From positions 1 through 36,304 of the forward strand of contig JAHJOQ010000094.1 in the NCBI GenBank assembly GCA_018820315.1: a stretch of 36,304 nucleotides of DNA, given 5' to 3'. The notes under the pieces are model-generated. The model did not search any database. It was not told the DNA's origin and saw only the letters and a program-made list of their open reading frames with translations. How positions within the stretch are numbered: position 1 is the first letter of the stretch; each line of letters opens with the position of its first letter. The DNA is from Candidatus Zixiibacteriota bacterium (GTDB lineage: Bacteria; Zixibacteria; MSB-5A5; JAABVY01; JAHJOQ01). Below are positions 26,057-34,268 of the stretch, one piece after another. The translations under genes were made by a program, and so were the position numbers.

Positions 26057-26251
26057 ATGGCAGAGAAGAACGGACAAGGACAGGGACGTGATTTTGTAGG
26101 AATCCATTTCACTTGCTGCAACGTTTATATCCGAGTATATAAGTCGAAGCAGGGTGACAGGTACGTCGGCTTCTGTCCCAAGTGCGGCAAGAAAGTGAAA
26201 CTCGTCGTCGGCTCCGACGGTGTAAACGACAGGTTCTTTACAGCCAGATGA
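26057..26251 (+). CDS. Tiny zinc-ribbon-like protein coupled to the archaemetzincin homologue
   Basis: 64 residues from the ATG at 26057. The core 'IHFTCCNVYIRVYKSKQGDR' followed by 'YVGFCPKCGKKVKL' has a CC pair and a CPKC knuckle, which together could make one zinc site. The stop overlaps the next start (ATGA at 26248-26251), so the two proteins are made together. I do not know its function; a nucleic-acid or protein-binding adaptor is possible. Confidence 0.7.
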   Translation: MAEKNGQGQGRDFVGIHFTCCNVYIRVYKSKQGDRYVGFCPKCGKKVKLVVGSDGVNDRFFTAR

Positions 26252-26790
26252 AAAGACATCGTTCGAAAATAGTTGTCGTACCACTGGGAGAGGTCGATTT
26301 CTTCCAAATTAACAAGCTGACCAGCAGCCTGTCTGCACTCTTCTCACTTCCATCCGATATTCTTCAGGGAATGAAAATCCCTAAGGAAGCTTATAATGTC
26401 ATCAGAAACCAGTATTTCTCTACGGTCATCCTTCAGAAGCTGGAGCTCCTCAAGGCAAGCCAGCGCGAAGTCATCCTGGGGCTTCTCGAAGATGATCTAT
26501 ACAGTGCAAGCACGCCGTTTATTGTCGGTGACAGCGACCGGATCGGAAGTTGCGCAGTAGTCTCGTATTTTCGAATCAGACAGGAGTTCTATGGTCTTCC
26601 AGAGGATGAGAGGCTGGTTTTCAAACGGATTCTGAAGGAATCTTCGAAGCATTTGGGTCGCATACTCGGGCTCACGCTCTGCCGCAATCCCCGCTGCGTG
26701 ATGTACTACTCTGACAACATGTTTGACATCGATCAGAAGAGCGAGAAACTCTGCGACATCTGCCAGCGAACATATTACAAAATACGTTAA
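26248..26790 (+). CDS. Archaemetzincin family protein with the catalytic zinc motif lost
   Basis: 180 residues from the ATG coupled to the previous stop, which matches the usual ~180-aa archaemetzincin length. The C-terminal half keeps the family framework: 'GLTLCRNPRCVMYYSDNMFD' with Cys145, Cys150 and Met152 (the met-turn), then Cys169/Cys172 (CDIC), which together form the structural zinc site. The catalytic HExxHxxGxxH is replaced by KHLGRILGLTL: Lys134 for His, His135 for Glu, Arg138 for His and Leu144 for the third His; only Gly141 remains. The frame is intact and the rest looks constrained, so this is a pseudo-protease rather than a decaying gene. Role unknown; perhaps peptide binding. 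Confidence 0.82.
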   Translation: MKRHRSKIVVVPLGEVDFFQINKLTSSLSALFSLPSDILQGMKIPKEAYNVIRNQYFSTVILQKLELLKASQREVILGLLEDDLYSASTPFIVGDSDRIGSCAVVSYFRIRQEFYGLPEDERLVFKRILKESSKHLGRILGLTLCRNPRCVMYYSDNMFDIDQKSEKLCDICQRTYYKIR

Positions 26791-26810
26791 TCTACTTCTA
26801 CCGTCAACTG

Positions 26811-26834
26811 AGCTTCTCTGTTTTCGGAGAAGCT
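26811..26834 (+). terminator. Hairpin after the archaemetzincin homologue
   Basis: agcttctc (26811-26818) pairs perfectly with gagaagct (26827-26834) over an 8-nt loop containing tttt. It lies 21 bp past the stop at 26790. There is no strong T-tract after it, so it may act together with the next hairpin. Confidence 0.5.
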
Positions 26835-26854
26835 AACAGTGTTCGCACAAATAA

Positions 26855-26882
26855 CAAAGCGCCCCGGGAAAAGGGCGCTTTG
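26855..26882. terminator. Bidirectional terminator hairpin between convergent genes
   Basis: caaagcgccc (26855-26864) and gggcgctttg (26873-26882) form a perfect 10-bp stem. The A/T ends supply short T runs on both strands. It lies between the plus-strand stop at 26790 and the minus-strand stop at 26916. Confidence 0.75.
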
Positions 26883-26915
26883 CATGCTTGCTAAGTAAAG
26901 ATCGTGGGCCGGAAA

Positions 26916-27761
26916 TTACTTCATCAAGACCATTTTCTTGATATCGCTGAAGTCGCCTGATTTGATGCGATAGAAGTACACACCACTGGCAACATCACCG
27001 CCGGAATTGTCGCGACCGTCCCAGTAAGCCGAGTATTTACCGGCATCCTGGTATTCGTTCACAAGCTGACGAACCTGCTGGCCAAGAATATTGTATACAC
27101 TCAGCTCAACTTCACCCGCAGTTTTAATTGAATAAGCGACGGTTGTCGACGGGTTGAATGGGTTCGGATAGTTCTGAGCAAGAGCATAGACAGTCGGAAT
27201 CGTGACCGAGCTGCCAGTCGGGTTCTTGGTCAGAGAAATCGTGTTACCTTCGACTTCAGGGCCGACATTGTCCACTACGGGCTTGCCGCCGCTGTAGTTG
27301 TTGTACACCAAAGAGAGCTTGTGTCCGGGATTGCTGGACTCAAAAGAGTTGATCTCGAACTCTTCAAGAGTAGCATCGTCAACTCTGAAAGTCAACTGCG
27401 CAATCACGCCGTCACCGGGCTCGAGCGCATCCTTGGGACCGTAGACCATGGAAATCAGTCCAATGAGTACTCTGCTGTTCTTTTCGTCGATGTTTGCAAT
27501 CTTCGCATCGAAATAATCAACGCGGGTATCGGCGAACTCAACTTTCGTGAGCGTGACACCCTTCGACCATTCCAACGGAATATCCATTGCTACCAGATTC
27601 TCGTCATGGACGACAGATACTGGGACTGTGATTTCATTATCTGAAATCCACTTTGCGTCTCCAAATCTGAATACATCCCGCTTGCCCATATCAGCCGCAT
27701 TAACAGCTGCCGGCACCACCAGAACGCAAATCAAGATGGCGATTATGCTGAAGCGTTTCAT
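26916..27761 (-). CDS. Secreted cohesin-like domain protein with C-terminal FlgD/T9SS-type sorting tail
   Basis: 281 residues; GGAGGTGG ribosome site and signal peptide (FSIIAILICVLVVPAAVNAA). Residues ~28-180 form a beta-sandwich that looks like a cohesin: 'ITVPVSVVHDENLVAMDIPL' near the start and 'EPGDGVIAQLTFRV' near residue 125, a hallmark phrase of cohesin folds. Residues ~195-281 are an FlgD-like/secretion-tail module, 'YALAQNYPNPFNPSTTVAYS', 'LSVYNILGQQVRQLV' and 'GVYFYRIKSGDFSDIKKMVL', as in type IX secretion substrates and FCB surface proteins. It may be displayed on the surface and receive dockerin-like partners such as those at 879 and 12651. The cohesin call is by eye. Confidence 0.82.
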   Translation of the reverse strand: MKRFSIIAILICVLVVPAAVNAADMGKRDVFRFGDAKWISDNEITVPVSVVHDENLVAMDIPLEWSKGVTLTKVEFADTRVDYFDAKIANIDEKNSRVLIGLISMVYGPKDALEPGDGVIAQLTFRVDDATLEEFEINSFESSNPGHKLSLVYNNYSGGKPVVDNVGPEVEGNTISLTKNPTGSSVTIPTVYALAQNYPNPFNPSTTVAYSIKTAGEVELSVYNILGQQVRQLVNEYQDAGKYSAYWDGRDNSGGDVASGVYFYRIKSGDFSDIKKMVLMK

Positions 27762-27999
27762 TAGGCAACCACCTCCTCAGGGATTAATTGTGTTGGTTTC
27801 TGTAAACAAGCCATAGTTAAATTCCTAACATCAGTGACTCAATATACCGTATGGCGTGCCCGGTATATGATGGATACAAAAGCAAGAGGGGGTGACAGAA
27901 CTTCTCTCTAGTAATAGTATAGTTTTGGGGGCGAGCTTTGTCAAGCCCTATTGTCCACCTCCTTGTGTACACAAGCTTACTTCCAATGATAGTGTTTCG

Positions 28000-28314
28000 T
28001 CATTCACTTTTCAGGAATCCGAGCTTTTTCCTGGCTTCCCTACTCATACACTCCATTGTCCACCTGGGTTCCCAAACAACATCAACTTTTACAGAATCAA
28101 CATCTTCCAAGTCCTCCACCCTCTTTTGCACATCCTGACTAATGGGCGTCGCCATTGGGCATCCCGGTGCTGTCAGAGTCATGTCAATCTCCACTTCCCT
28201 CCCCTTGATCCTGATGTCGTAGATCAATCCGAGTTCTACAACACTGACAGGAATCTCGGGATCGTAACAGCCCTTCAAAGCTTCGCGTACCGATCGACAG
28301 TCGGCATCCGACAC
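28000..28314 (-). CDS. SufT/MIP18-like DUF59 iron-sulfur assembly protein
   Basis: 104 residues from a GTG at 28314; no ATG is available in frame upstream. The DUF59 signature is complete: 'CYDPEIPVSVVELGLIYDIR', 'MTLTAPGCPMATPI' with the conserved Cys, and 'VVWEPRWTMECMSREARKKL'. Family members (SufT, PaaD, MIP18) help mature Fe-S proteins in the cytoplasm. The genome clearly needs many Fe-S centres (see 3230-9935). No other suf genes are adjacent. Confidence 0.88.
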   Translation of the reverse strand: MSDADCRSVREALKGCYDPEIPVSVVELGLIYDIRIKGREVEIDMTLTAPGCPMATPISQDVQKRVEDLEDVDSVKVDVVWEPRWTMECMSREARKKLGFLKSE

Positions 28315-28541
28315 TCCGCGTCCATGCGTAACAAAGTTGATTCAATAAGCGACTTAACGAACGAGAGCAAGTCAAGTTCCTGTTACAATAAAACCAGAAT
28401 ATTCAAACTCTGTCAATATATTTCTGACAACGAGGCGGCGCAGATTGTGCGTCGGGGGGATCATCGGGAGTTTTACCTTGACTCACAACAATGGCCGGGG
28501 TAATATGATTCATTATTCAATAGCACTCGGAAGGAGGACTT

Positions 28542-30524
28542 GTGGCAAAAGAGCAAGTACAGACCGAAGGTGATCTGTATCAACCATTTGTGCCTGCATC
28601 AAAGACGGTTCCGGAGATAACGGTCAGTTCGGTCGTCCTCGGCATAATAATATCGATCGTATTCGGGATGGCGAACGCATATCTGGGCCTGAAACTCGGT
28701 ATGACTATCTCCGCGTCCATTCCGGCAGCAGTCATTTCGATGGCAGTGCTGCGAGCAATTCTCAAGCGCGGCAGTGTTCTTGAAAACAATATGGTCCAGA
28801 CAATCGGATCGGCCGGAGAATCGCTCGTAGCTGGAGTGATATTCACCATTCCGGCATTTTTAATATGGTCCGAGACGATTCCCGGATTTGACGACGTATT
28901 TCAGTTGACTGGTGCTGACATCGTAGCAATGTCCCTGCTCGGCGGTTCCCTTGGTATCTTCATGATGATCCCGTTGCGCAAGTATCTTGTTCACCGGGAG
29001 CACAATAAGCTGAGATTCCCCGAAGGTACCGCCTGTGCCGAAATCATTTTGGCTGGTGACGAGGGCGGATCTAAAGCAGTGACGGTCTTTTCTGGGATCG
29101 GGATCGGTGCATTGTACAAGATCGTAATGTCGGGATGCAGGGGTTGGCTCGAATCGCCCGGTTTTGACTTCAGATCAAAGCCCCTGGATGGCGCGACACT
29201 GGGCATCGACGCCACACCTGCCCTTCTCGGTGTGGGATATATCATAGGCCCTCGTATCGCAGCTCTGATGCTCTCCGGCGCGGTGCTCGGCTACATCGGA
29301 CTCGCTCCGGCGATCAAGTTCCTTGGCGCATATTTCCAGGCCGATTATGTCCCAATGGCGGTTTCAGAGATGAGCTCCGGAGACCTTAGGAACTATTTCA
29401 TAAAATATTTCGGTGTAGGCGCCGTCGCACTCGGTGGATTTGTCAGCTTGATAAAAGCCGCACCCGTGATCTTTCATTCATTCGCAGTCGGCTTCAGACA
29501 ACTCACCAAGCGGGGTGCGGGAGCCAACGAGAAACCGATCCGCACAGACGAAGATATGCCGATGTGGCAGGTGCTGCTCGGTACTCTCCTTGTGGTAATT
29601 GCTATCTGGATCATGCCGGGACTCGACCTGCACCTTCTCAGCATAGCGCTCGTGGTACTGTTCGGGTTCTTCTTCGTGGTGGTTGCCGCGCGAATTGTCG
29701 GTATTGTCGGGTCTTCATCTTCTCCTGTCTCCGGAATGACAATCGCCACACTTCTCGTCACCTGTCTGATCCTGATTTCATTCGGTGTAAGCGGGATGAC
29801 CGGCATGGTAACAGCCATGACTATCGGCGCTATCGTCTGTATCGCTGTCTGCATGTCGGGTGATATTGCGCAGGACCTCAAAACCGGCTGGCTTCTCGGT
29901 GCGACTCCGAAAAAGCAGCAGTGGATGGAATTTGTCGGCCTTGCGGCATCAGCGGTTACAATGGGTGGAGTGGTCTTCCTTCTTGCGAATGCATACGGCT
30001 TCGTACAGTCGCCGGAGCATCCGTCACCACTGTTGGCTCCGCAGGCAAATGTTATGGCTACTGTAGTGCAGGGCATAATGGGGGGACAGCTTCCATGGGA
30101 GTTTATCGTCGGCGGGTGCATGATCGCGGCGGCAGTGGAACTTCTCGGAATAAGCAGTCTGCCATTCGCGATCGGACTGTATCTTCCTCTCTCACTCTCG
30201 ACGCCGATCATGGCTGGCGGACTAATCGCACTTCTGGTGAAGAAAACCTCACCGAAAGATATCTTCAAGCGCAGAGAGCAGAAAGGCATCCTTTTCGGTT
30301 CTGGACTTGTCGCGGGCGACGCGCTTGTCGGAGTGCTGATAGCTTTCGCATTTGCAGGAGCGGACTATGTCAGCATTCTGGACAAATACAAGTCATTCTC
30401 GGAACATTATGAATCAACTTCGATCCTCGGACTGGTGCCCGGAAGTGTCGTGGCACTGTGCGCCTTTGCAGCCCTAATCCTGACATTCTGGCTGTTTACT
30501 AAGGTGAGGAAAGATCGAAGCTGA
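28542..30524 (+). CDS. OPT family oligopeptide/metal-chelate transporter
   Basis: 660 residues starting with GTG at 28542, directly behind AAGGAGGACTT. About 14-16 hydrophobic helices. Typical OPT (PF03169) landmarks are 'GMANAYLGLKLGMTISASIP', 'NNMVQTIGSAGESLVAGVIF', 'RFPEGTACAEIILAGDEGG' and 'FAIGLYLPLSLSTPIMAGGL'. The family imports peptides or metal-chelate complexes at the inner membrane. The substrate is not predictable. A terminator follows at 30550. Confidence 0.94.
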   Translation: MAKEQVQTEGDLYQPFVPASKTVPEITVSSVVLGIIISIVFGMANAYLGLKLGMTISASIPAAVISMAVLRAILKRGSVLENNMVQTIGSAGESLVAGVIFTIPAFLIWSETIPGFDDVFQLTGADIVAMSLLGGSLGIFMMIPLRKYLVHREHNKLRFPEGTACAEIILAGDEGGSKAVTVFSGIGIGALYKIVMSGCRGWLESPGFDFRSKPLDGATLGIDATPALLGVGYIIGPRIAALMLSGAVLGYIGLAPAIKFLGAYFQADYVPMAVSEMSSGDLRNYFIKYFGVGAVALGGFVSLIKAAPVIFHSFAVGFRQLTKRGAGANEKPIRTDEDMPMWQVLLGTLLVVIAIWIMPGLDLHLLSIALVVLFGFFFVVVAARIVGIVGSSSSPVSGMTIATLLVTCLILISFGVSGMTGMVTAMTIGAIVCIAVCMSGDIAQDLKTGWLLGATPKKQQWMEFVGLAASAVTMGGVVFLLANAYGFVQSPEHPSPLLAPQANVMATVVQGIMGGQLPWEFIVGGCMIAAAVELLGISSLPFAIGLYLPLSLSTPIMAGGLIALLVKKTSPKDIFKRREQKGILFGSGLVAGDALVGVLIAFAFAGADYVSILDKYKSFSEHYESTSILGLVPGSVVALCAFAALILTFWLFTKVRKDRS

Positions 30525-30549
30525 TCGATTCTGATCAGTGAGCATTAAG

Positions 30550-30576
30550 AAGCGCAGGGTCATACACCCTGCGCTT
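30550..30576 (+). terminator. Rho-independent terminator of the OPT transporter gene
   Basis: aagcgcagggt (30550-30560) and accctgcgctt (30566-30576) form a perfect 11-bp stem with a 5-nt loop, followed by tctt. It lies 25 bp after the stop. Confidence 0.88.
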
Positions 30577-30623
30577 TCTTGCGTAGGATGGTTCGGAAGT
30601 CCAGCACGGGTAAGCGTGATCAG

Positions 30624-30651
30624 TTGCACATCACTCCAAAACTTGTATATT
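30624..30651 (+). promoter_or_regulatory. Sigma70-like promoter immediately before the TPR glycosyltransferase gene
   Basis: -35 TTGCAC (30624-30629), 16-nt spacer, -10 TATATT (30646-30651). The ATG is at 30660, only 8 nt past the -10, and no ribosome binding site precedes it. Transcription would begin at or next to the start codon, which suggests a leaderless mRNA. Confidence 0.45.
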
Positions 30652-30659
30652 GCTGCAAC

Positions 30660-32816
30660 ATGATATCGAAAGAGAAAAATGCGTCAGAGAGTAGGCTTGT
30701 CTGGCCAGCAGCAGTTTTCATAGCGGCTCTCGTCGTGCGGCTGATCGTACTGCTGGAGTTTCTGGCGAATGACCCGTCCTTCTACTTGCCACAATTAGAT
30801 TCAGACTGGTATCATCTCTGGGCCCTGAGGATCGCCGGTGGTGAACTGCTGCCGACTACGGTCTTCATCGGTGCTCCTCTCTATGCGACAGTACTCGGCC
30901 TGTTCTATGCCGTTTCTGGCGGAAGCCTACTCTTTGCGAAGATCATCTCTATAATTATCGCTTCGTTTTCCTGCGTACTGCTATATAAGATCGCAGAGCG
31001 AATCTTCGGACAATCAATCGCGAGGATCGCCGGGATTATGCTCGCACTCTATGGAACCGTTCTATTCTACGACACACAGATATTGCCGCCGGTGCTTACA
31101 GTATTCCTGATTCTTTGTGCGATCCATCTACTTCTCAAATTCGAAGAGCGCAAGCAACTCATCTATTTGTGTCTTTCGGGACTGGCATTCGGGTTGTCTC
31201 TAATAACTGAACCGATGACCGCTGCGGCGATCCCATTCATCCTGCTGTGGCTTCTGCGCTATGCAAAAATACGCAAGGGTGTCTCGTATCGCGTCACGAG
31301 AGGCGGGCTATTCATAGTGATTTTGTTAATGCCTGTAATCCTGACATCTTATCACAACTATCAGGTAGCAAAGCAAGTCATCCCCGTATCCAACGATTGC
31401 GGGCTGAAGTTCTATCTGGGCAATAATCCAGTAGCCGATGGACTCGCGCGGCGAATGCCTGAGATTCCTGCCGAGAATCAGATGCCGTGGCACGACCTCG
31501 TCTTCGTGACCGATTCGATTGCGAAATTTGAGACAGGTGAGCAACTCAGCCCCGGCGAGATTTCTTCATACTGGAAATCTAAAGCCGTTTCATGGATCAG
31601 CTCCGATGTCGGCGGATTTTTTGCGCTGACAGCGAAGAAATCCTATTACTTCTTGGCTGGATATGAGAGCTCCGACGGGACCGGGATCTACGATTACCGA
31701 TCATATTCGATGCTGTTGTCGGCGCTGGCATTCGATTTCGGGATGAAGATTCCTTTCGGCTTGATAATGCCACTCGCGATTGTCGGAGTGATTGTCACCC
31801 GTAAGAGATGGAAAGAGCTGCTGCCGCTGCATGCAATGATCTGGCCATTCGCGGCGATAGCCATCTTCTTCACAGTCAATGCTTCTGTCAGGCTTCCAGT
31901 GGTGCCGTTCGTGATAATGCTCGCTGCAGCAGCGGTGCATACTATATGGTCGCTATCCAAAGCGCGGAAGTTGAAGACAATTGCTGTACCCTGCTTAGTC
32001 GGCATCGTGCTGCTGATAATACTGAATCTGAATCTCTTCTCGCTGGGCAAGACCAATCCATTCCAGTACCATTTCTCACGGGCGATCGGATTGGAGAGCA
32101 GCGCAGACACCGAAGGGGCGATAGCAGAGTATCGTGAAGCCCTGAAATATTATCCCAGTGATGCTCGCTGCCATACGAGACTTGGGCATCTCTTCTTCTC
32201 CATTGGCAAAATTGATGAAGCCGAGACTCACTTCATCAGCGCCCTGCAGTCCGACCCCTATTCTCCGTCAGCGAACAGCAGCCTCGGCAAAGTCTATCTC
32301 CGCAAAGGCAACCCTGAGATAGCAAGGATCTACATCAACGATGCATTCGTAAAGGGGCGCGAACTGCCGGAAGTTCTCGTCACATGGGCTGAATTGATGG
32401 AGGGAATCGGAGAAGCCGATTCTGCAGAGATGTTCTACAAGCAGGCGCTCGACAAATCGACCTCGATATCATTTCATGCGAATCTTCTCGGCAATTACTA
32501 TGTGAAGACGGATCAGATCGATTCGGCGTACAAGTACTTTGGCATCGCAGTCAGGAACAACGAGGATTATGTGACCGCAAGGGTGAACCTCGCGAACGTG
32601 AAGCTGGCTCTTGGTGACACGACCGCGGCGGTCAATGACTACACATCCATTCTCGAAACGAACCCCGACCTGATTCAGGTCTGCTTCAATCTCGCGGCGG
32701 TGCACTTCATGCAGCGTCGTCCACATGAGGCGCGCAGATACGTCGAGCGCTGCCTCACCATCAATCCGACATATCAACCGGCATTGCAGCTATTGCAGAT
32801 GCTGGATGGGAAGTAG
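30660..32816 (+). CDS. Integral-membrane glycosyltransferase (PMT/ArnT-like) with C-terminal TPR domain
   Basis: 718 residues from the ATG at 30660; the frame is open to 30579 but that stretch overlaps the terminator of the previous gene. Residues ~10-470 contain about ten hydrophobic helices with the GT-C type acidic first-loop motif 'LPQLDSDWYHLWALRIAGGE', as in dolichyl-phosphate-mannose transferases and ArnT. Residues ~480-715 hold about six tetratricopeptide repeats ('AIAEYREALKYYPSDARCHT', 'AETHFISALQSDPYSPSANS'), expected on the periplasmic side. Probably it transfers a lipid-linked sugar to a protein or polysaccharide, the TPRs choosing the partner. Its last 52 bp are duplicated downstream at 33137. 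Confidence 0.85.
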   Translation: MISKEKNASESRLVWPAAVFIAALVVRLIVLLEFLANDPSFYLPQLDSDWYHLWALRIAGGELLPTTVFIGAPLYATVLGLFYAVSGGSLLFAKIISIIIASFSCVLLYKIAERIFGQSIARIAGIMLALYGTVLFYDTQILPPVLTVFLILCAIHLLLKFEERKQLIYLCLSGLAFGLSLITEPMTAAAIPFILLWLLRYAKIRKGVSYRVTRGGLFIVILLMPVILTSYHNYQVAKQVIPVSNDCGLKFYLGNNPVADGLARRMPEIPAENQMPWHDLVFVTDSIAKFETGEQLSPGEISSYWKSKAVSWISSDVGGFFALTAKKSYYFLAGYESSDGTGIYDYRSYSMLLSALAFDFGMKIPFGLIMPLAIVGVIVTRKRWKELLPLHAMIWPFAAIAIFFTVNASVRLPVVPFVIMLAAAAVHTIWSLSKARKLKTIAVPCLVGIVLLIILNLNLFSLGKTNPFQYHFSRAIGLESSADTEGAIAEYREALKYYPSDARCHTRLGHLFFSIGKIDEAETHFISALQSDPYSPSANSSLGKVYLRKGNPEIARIYINDAFVKGRELPEVLVTWAELMEGIGEADSAEMFYKQALDKSTSISFHANLLGNYYVKTDQIDSAYKYFGIAVRNNEDYVTARVNLANVKLALGDTTAAVNDYTSILETNPDLIQVCFNLAAVHFMQRRPHEARRYVERCLTINPTYQPALQLLQMLDGK
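32763..32814 (+). repeat. 52-bp direct repeat, copy 1 (3' end of the TPR gene)
   Basis: This copy encodes the last ~17 residues of the TPR protein up to the stop codon. An identical 52-bp copy lies at 33137-33188, 374 bp downstream. The two copies bracket a palindrome-rich segment. Confidence 0.95.
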
Positions 32817-33136
32817 CGCGCGCCACGGATCGTCATCTTCATCTGAGGTTTGTGTACCCTTCGAAGCTCAGGGACTGTGTCCTCGCGTACCAACGAAGAA
32901 GAACGCGCTGCCGACAATGGTTCTCCGCCTTCGCGGTGATGACAGCGCCTTCGCGCTGTATATGATCTCATGCCGACTCGCAGGGACTCTTCCCATTCAC
33001 GACAGCCCGAAGGGCTGTCATTGCGATGCAAATCGGAATCCAGTTCTGTCTCTTTCTGGATACCGACTTTCGTCGGTAAGACAACGCCTATGGCGTTGTT
33101 GGGGCTGTCAGGAAGGGATTCCTGACAGCGCGTAGA
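32815..33136. mobile_element. Palindrome-rich insertion between 52-bp direct repeats
   Basis: This 322-bp non-coding segment holds five perfect short hairpins: 32942-32959 (acagcgc/gcgctgt), 33002-33018 (acagccc/gggctgt), 33062-33077 (accgac/gtcggt), 33081-33099 (acaacgcc/ggcgttgt) and 33104-33129 (gctgtcaggaa/ttcctgacagc). No protein-like frame is seen. It resembles mosaics of REP/BIME-type elements. The flanking identical 52-bp copies suggest insertion with duplication of the gene end. Confidence 0.6.
33104..33129. repeat. Palindromic repeat (copy 2 of the 'gctgtcagg' family)
   Basis: gctgtcaggaa (33104-33114) and ttcctgacagc (33119-33129) form a perfect 11-bp stem with the loop ggga. The arms and the following gcg match the copy at 18303-18328 almost exactly. 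Confidence 0.8.
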
Positions 33137-33188
33137 AATCCGACATATCAACCGGCATTGCAGCTATTGCAGATGCTGGATGGGAAGT
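33137..33188 (+). repeat. 52-bp direct repeat, copy 2
   Basis: Identical to 32763-32814. Here the codons are followed by TGA (33189-33191 region) instead of TAG, so either copy could end the TPR gene. This copy may be the original 3' end, separated from its gene by the insertion. Confidence 0.95.
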
Positions 33189-33262
33189 GACATCGTGGCT
33201 CTACTCCTGGCACTTGCCGCGGGACCTCAGGAATTATAGGTTTAAGCGAATCGACGTATAAT

Positions 33263-34261
33263 CTAATACTTCCGGCGGCGTTCGATCATGTAGTTGGAGC
33301 CGGCGAGTTTCTTGGTGTAGTTCTTCAGATCGGCGAGCATGTGCGACATCTCCCCCACGTGAGTGAACATCTGGTCGAAATTCACAACAACTGCAATCGA
33401 AATTGTCAGCAACGGAAATAGCTCTTCAACTCCTCGCCGATTCGTCGTCACGATTTTCCCGCGCTCGCGGTCTTCTTTCTTATACTTGTACGGAATGATA
33501 CTATCGAATGTCTTTATAATGTTCGAATTAACTATCTCGACCTTATCGTACGGTACAATGAAAATGAAATCATCACCGCCTACATGCCCCACAAAACCGT
33601 CCGGTACAAGATCATAGACGATGTCCCTGATAATGTGCGCCGTCAGCCGGATCACCTTGTCGCCGTATAGATAGCCGTAATAATCGTTGTAGGCCTTGAA
33701 ATTGTCTATATCAAGATAACAGACCGCAAAAGTGCTGCCTTCCAGAATGTAGTCCTCGATTGCCCTTTCGATCAAGACCGGCCCCGGAAGGCGCGATGTC
33801 GGGTTCACTCCAAGATCGCGTTTGGAGCGCTCATAGAGCATCTGCAGCTTGATTCCAAATATGGCACTATCCCATTCTCCGGTAAACAAGTCGGCGGCGC
33901 CGTGAGCGAAGGCTATCTGATACGTATCGAAAGTCGCATCGGAATGGTACATGATTATTGGAACGCTGGAAAGTGCCGGCGTTTCTCTCGCACTGTCGAT
34001 CACGTCCATCTCAATATCCATATTGCCGGATGCCGCAAGGAGTATGATTTCGAGCTGATACTTCTGATGCAGGCGCAGGAGCTGCTCAATACTGTCGAAA
34101 AGGTGAATCGTGGTATCTACCCATGTGATCGTGTCGGGTAGAAGCCTTGCAATCTCGGTACCGTCTTGACGGACCGCGACATGAAACGAACGCTTCCTCG
34201 TATTTCGTTCAGATTCAGCCAGCTTAAGAATATCGTTCTTGTAATAGACCTGCTCGGTCAT
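33263..34261 (-). CDS. Degenerate receiver-GGDEF domain protein
   Basis: 332 residues from the ATG at 34261 with GAGG five nt upstream; the frame extends to 34363 but that part overlaps the recombinase gene. Residues ~20-150 look like a response-regulator receiver, but the phospho-acceptor position reads 'IILLAASGN' (no Asp) and the conserved Lys is not seen, so it is probably not phosphorylated. Residues ~160-325 are a GGDEF domain: 'CYLDIDNFKAYNDYYGYLYG' has the metal- and GTP-binding residues, and the active loop is GGDDF instead of GGDEF/GGEEF. The RxxD inhibitory site is absent. It may make c-di-GMP or only bind nucleotide. It lies 7 bp after the xer stop, so the two form an operon. Confidence 0.82.
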   Translation of the reverse strand: MTEQVYYKNDILKLAESERNTRKRSFHVAVRQDGTEIARLLPDTITWVDTTIHLFDSIEQLLRLHQKYQLEIILLAASGNMDIEMDVIDSARETPALSSVPIIMYHSDATFDTYQIAFAHGAADLFTGEWDSAIFGIKLQMLYERSKRDLGVNPTSRLPGPVLIERAIEDYILEGSTFAVCYLDIDNFKAYNDYYGYLYGDKVIRLTAHIIRDIVYDLVPDGFVGHVGGDDFIFIVPYDKVEIVNSNIIKTFDSIIPYKYKKEDRERGKIVTTNRRGVEELFPLLTISIAVVVNFDQMFTHVGEMSHMLADLKNYTKKLAGSNYMIERRRKY

Positions 34262-34268
34262 CCCGGCC

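Noticed and set aside
29474-30289. 271-codon minus-strand frame opposite the OPT transporter
   Set aside because: Long antisense frame caused by codon bias; rich in Pro/Thr/Ser without domain structure, while the plus strand is a clear transporter.
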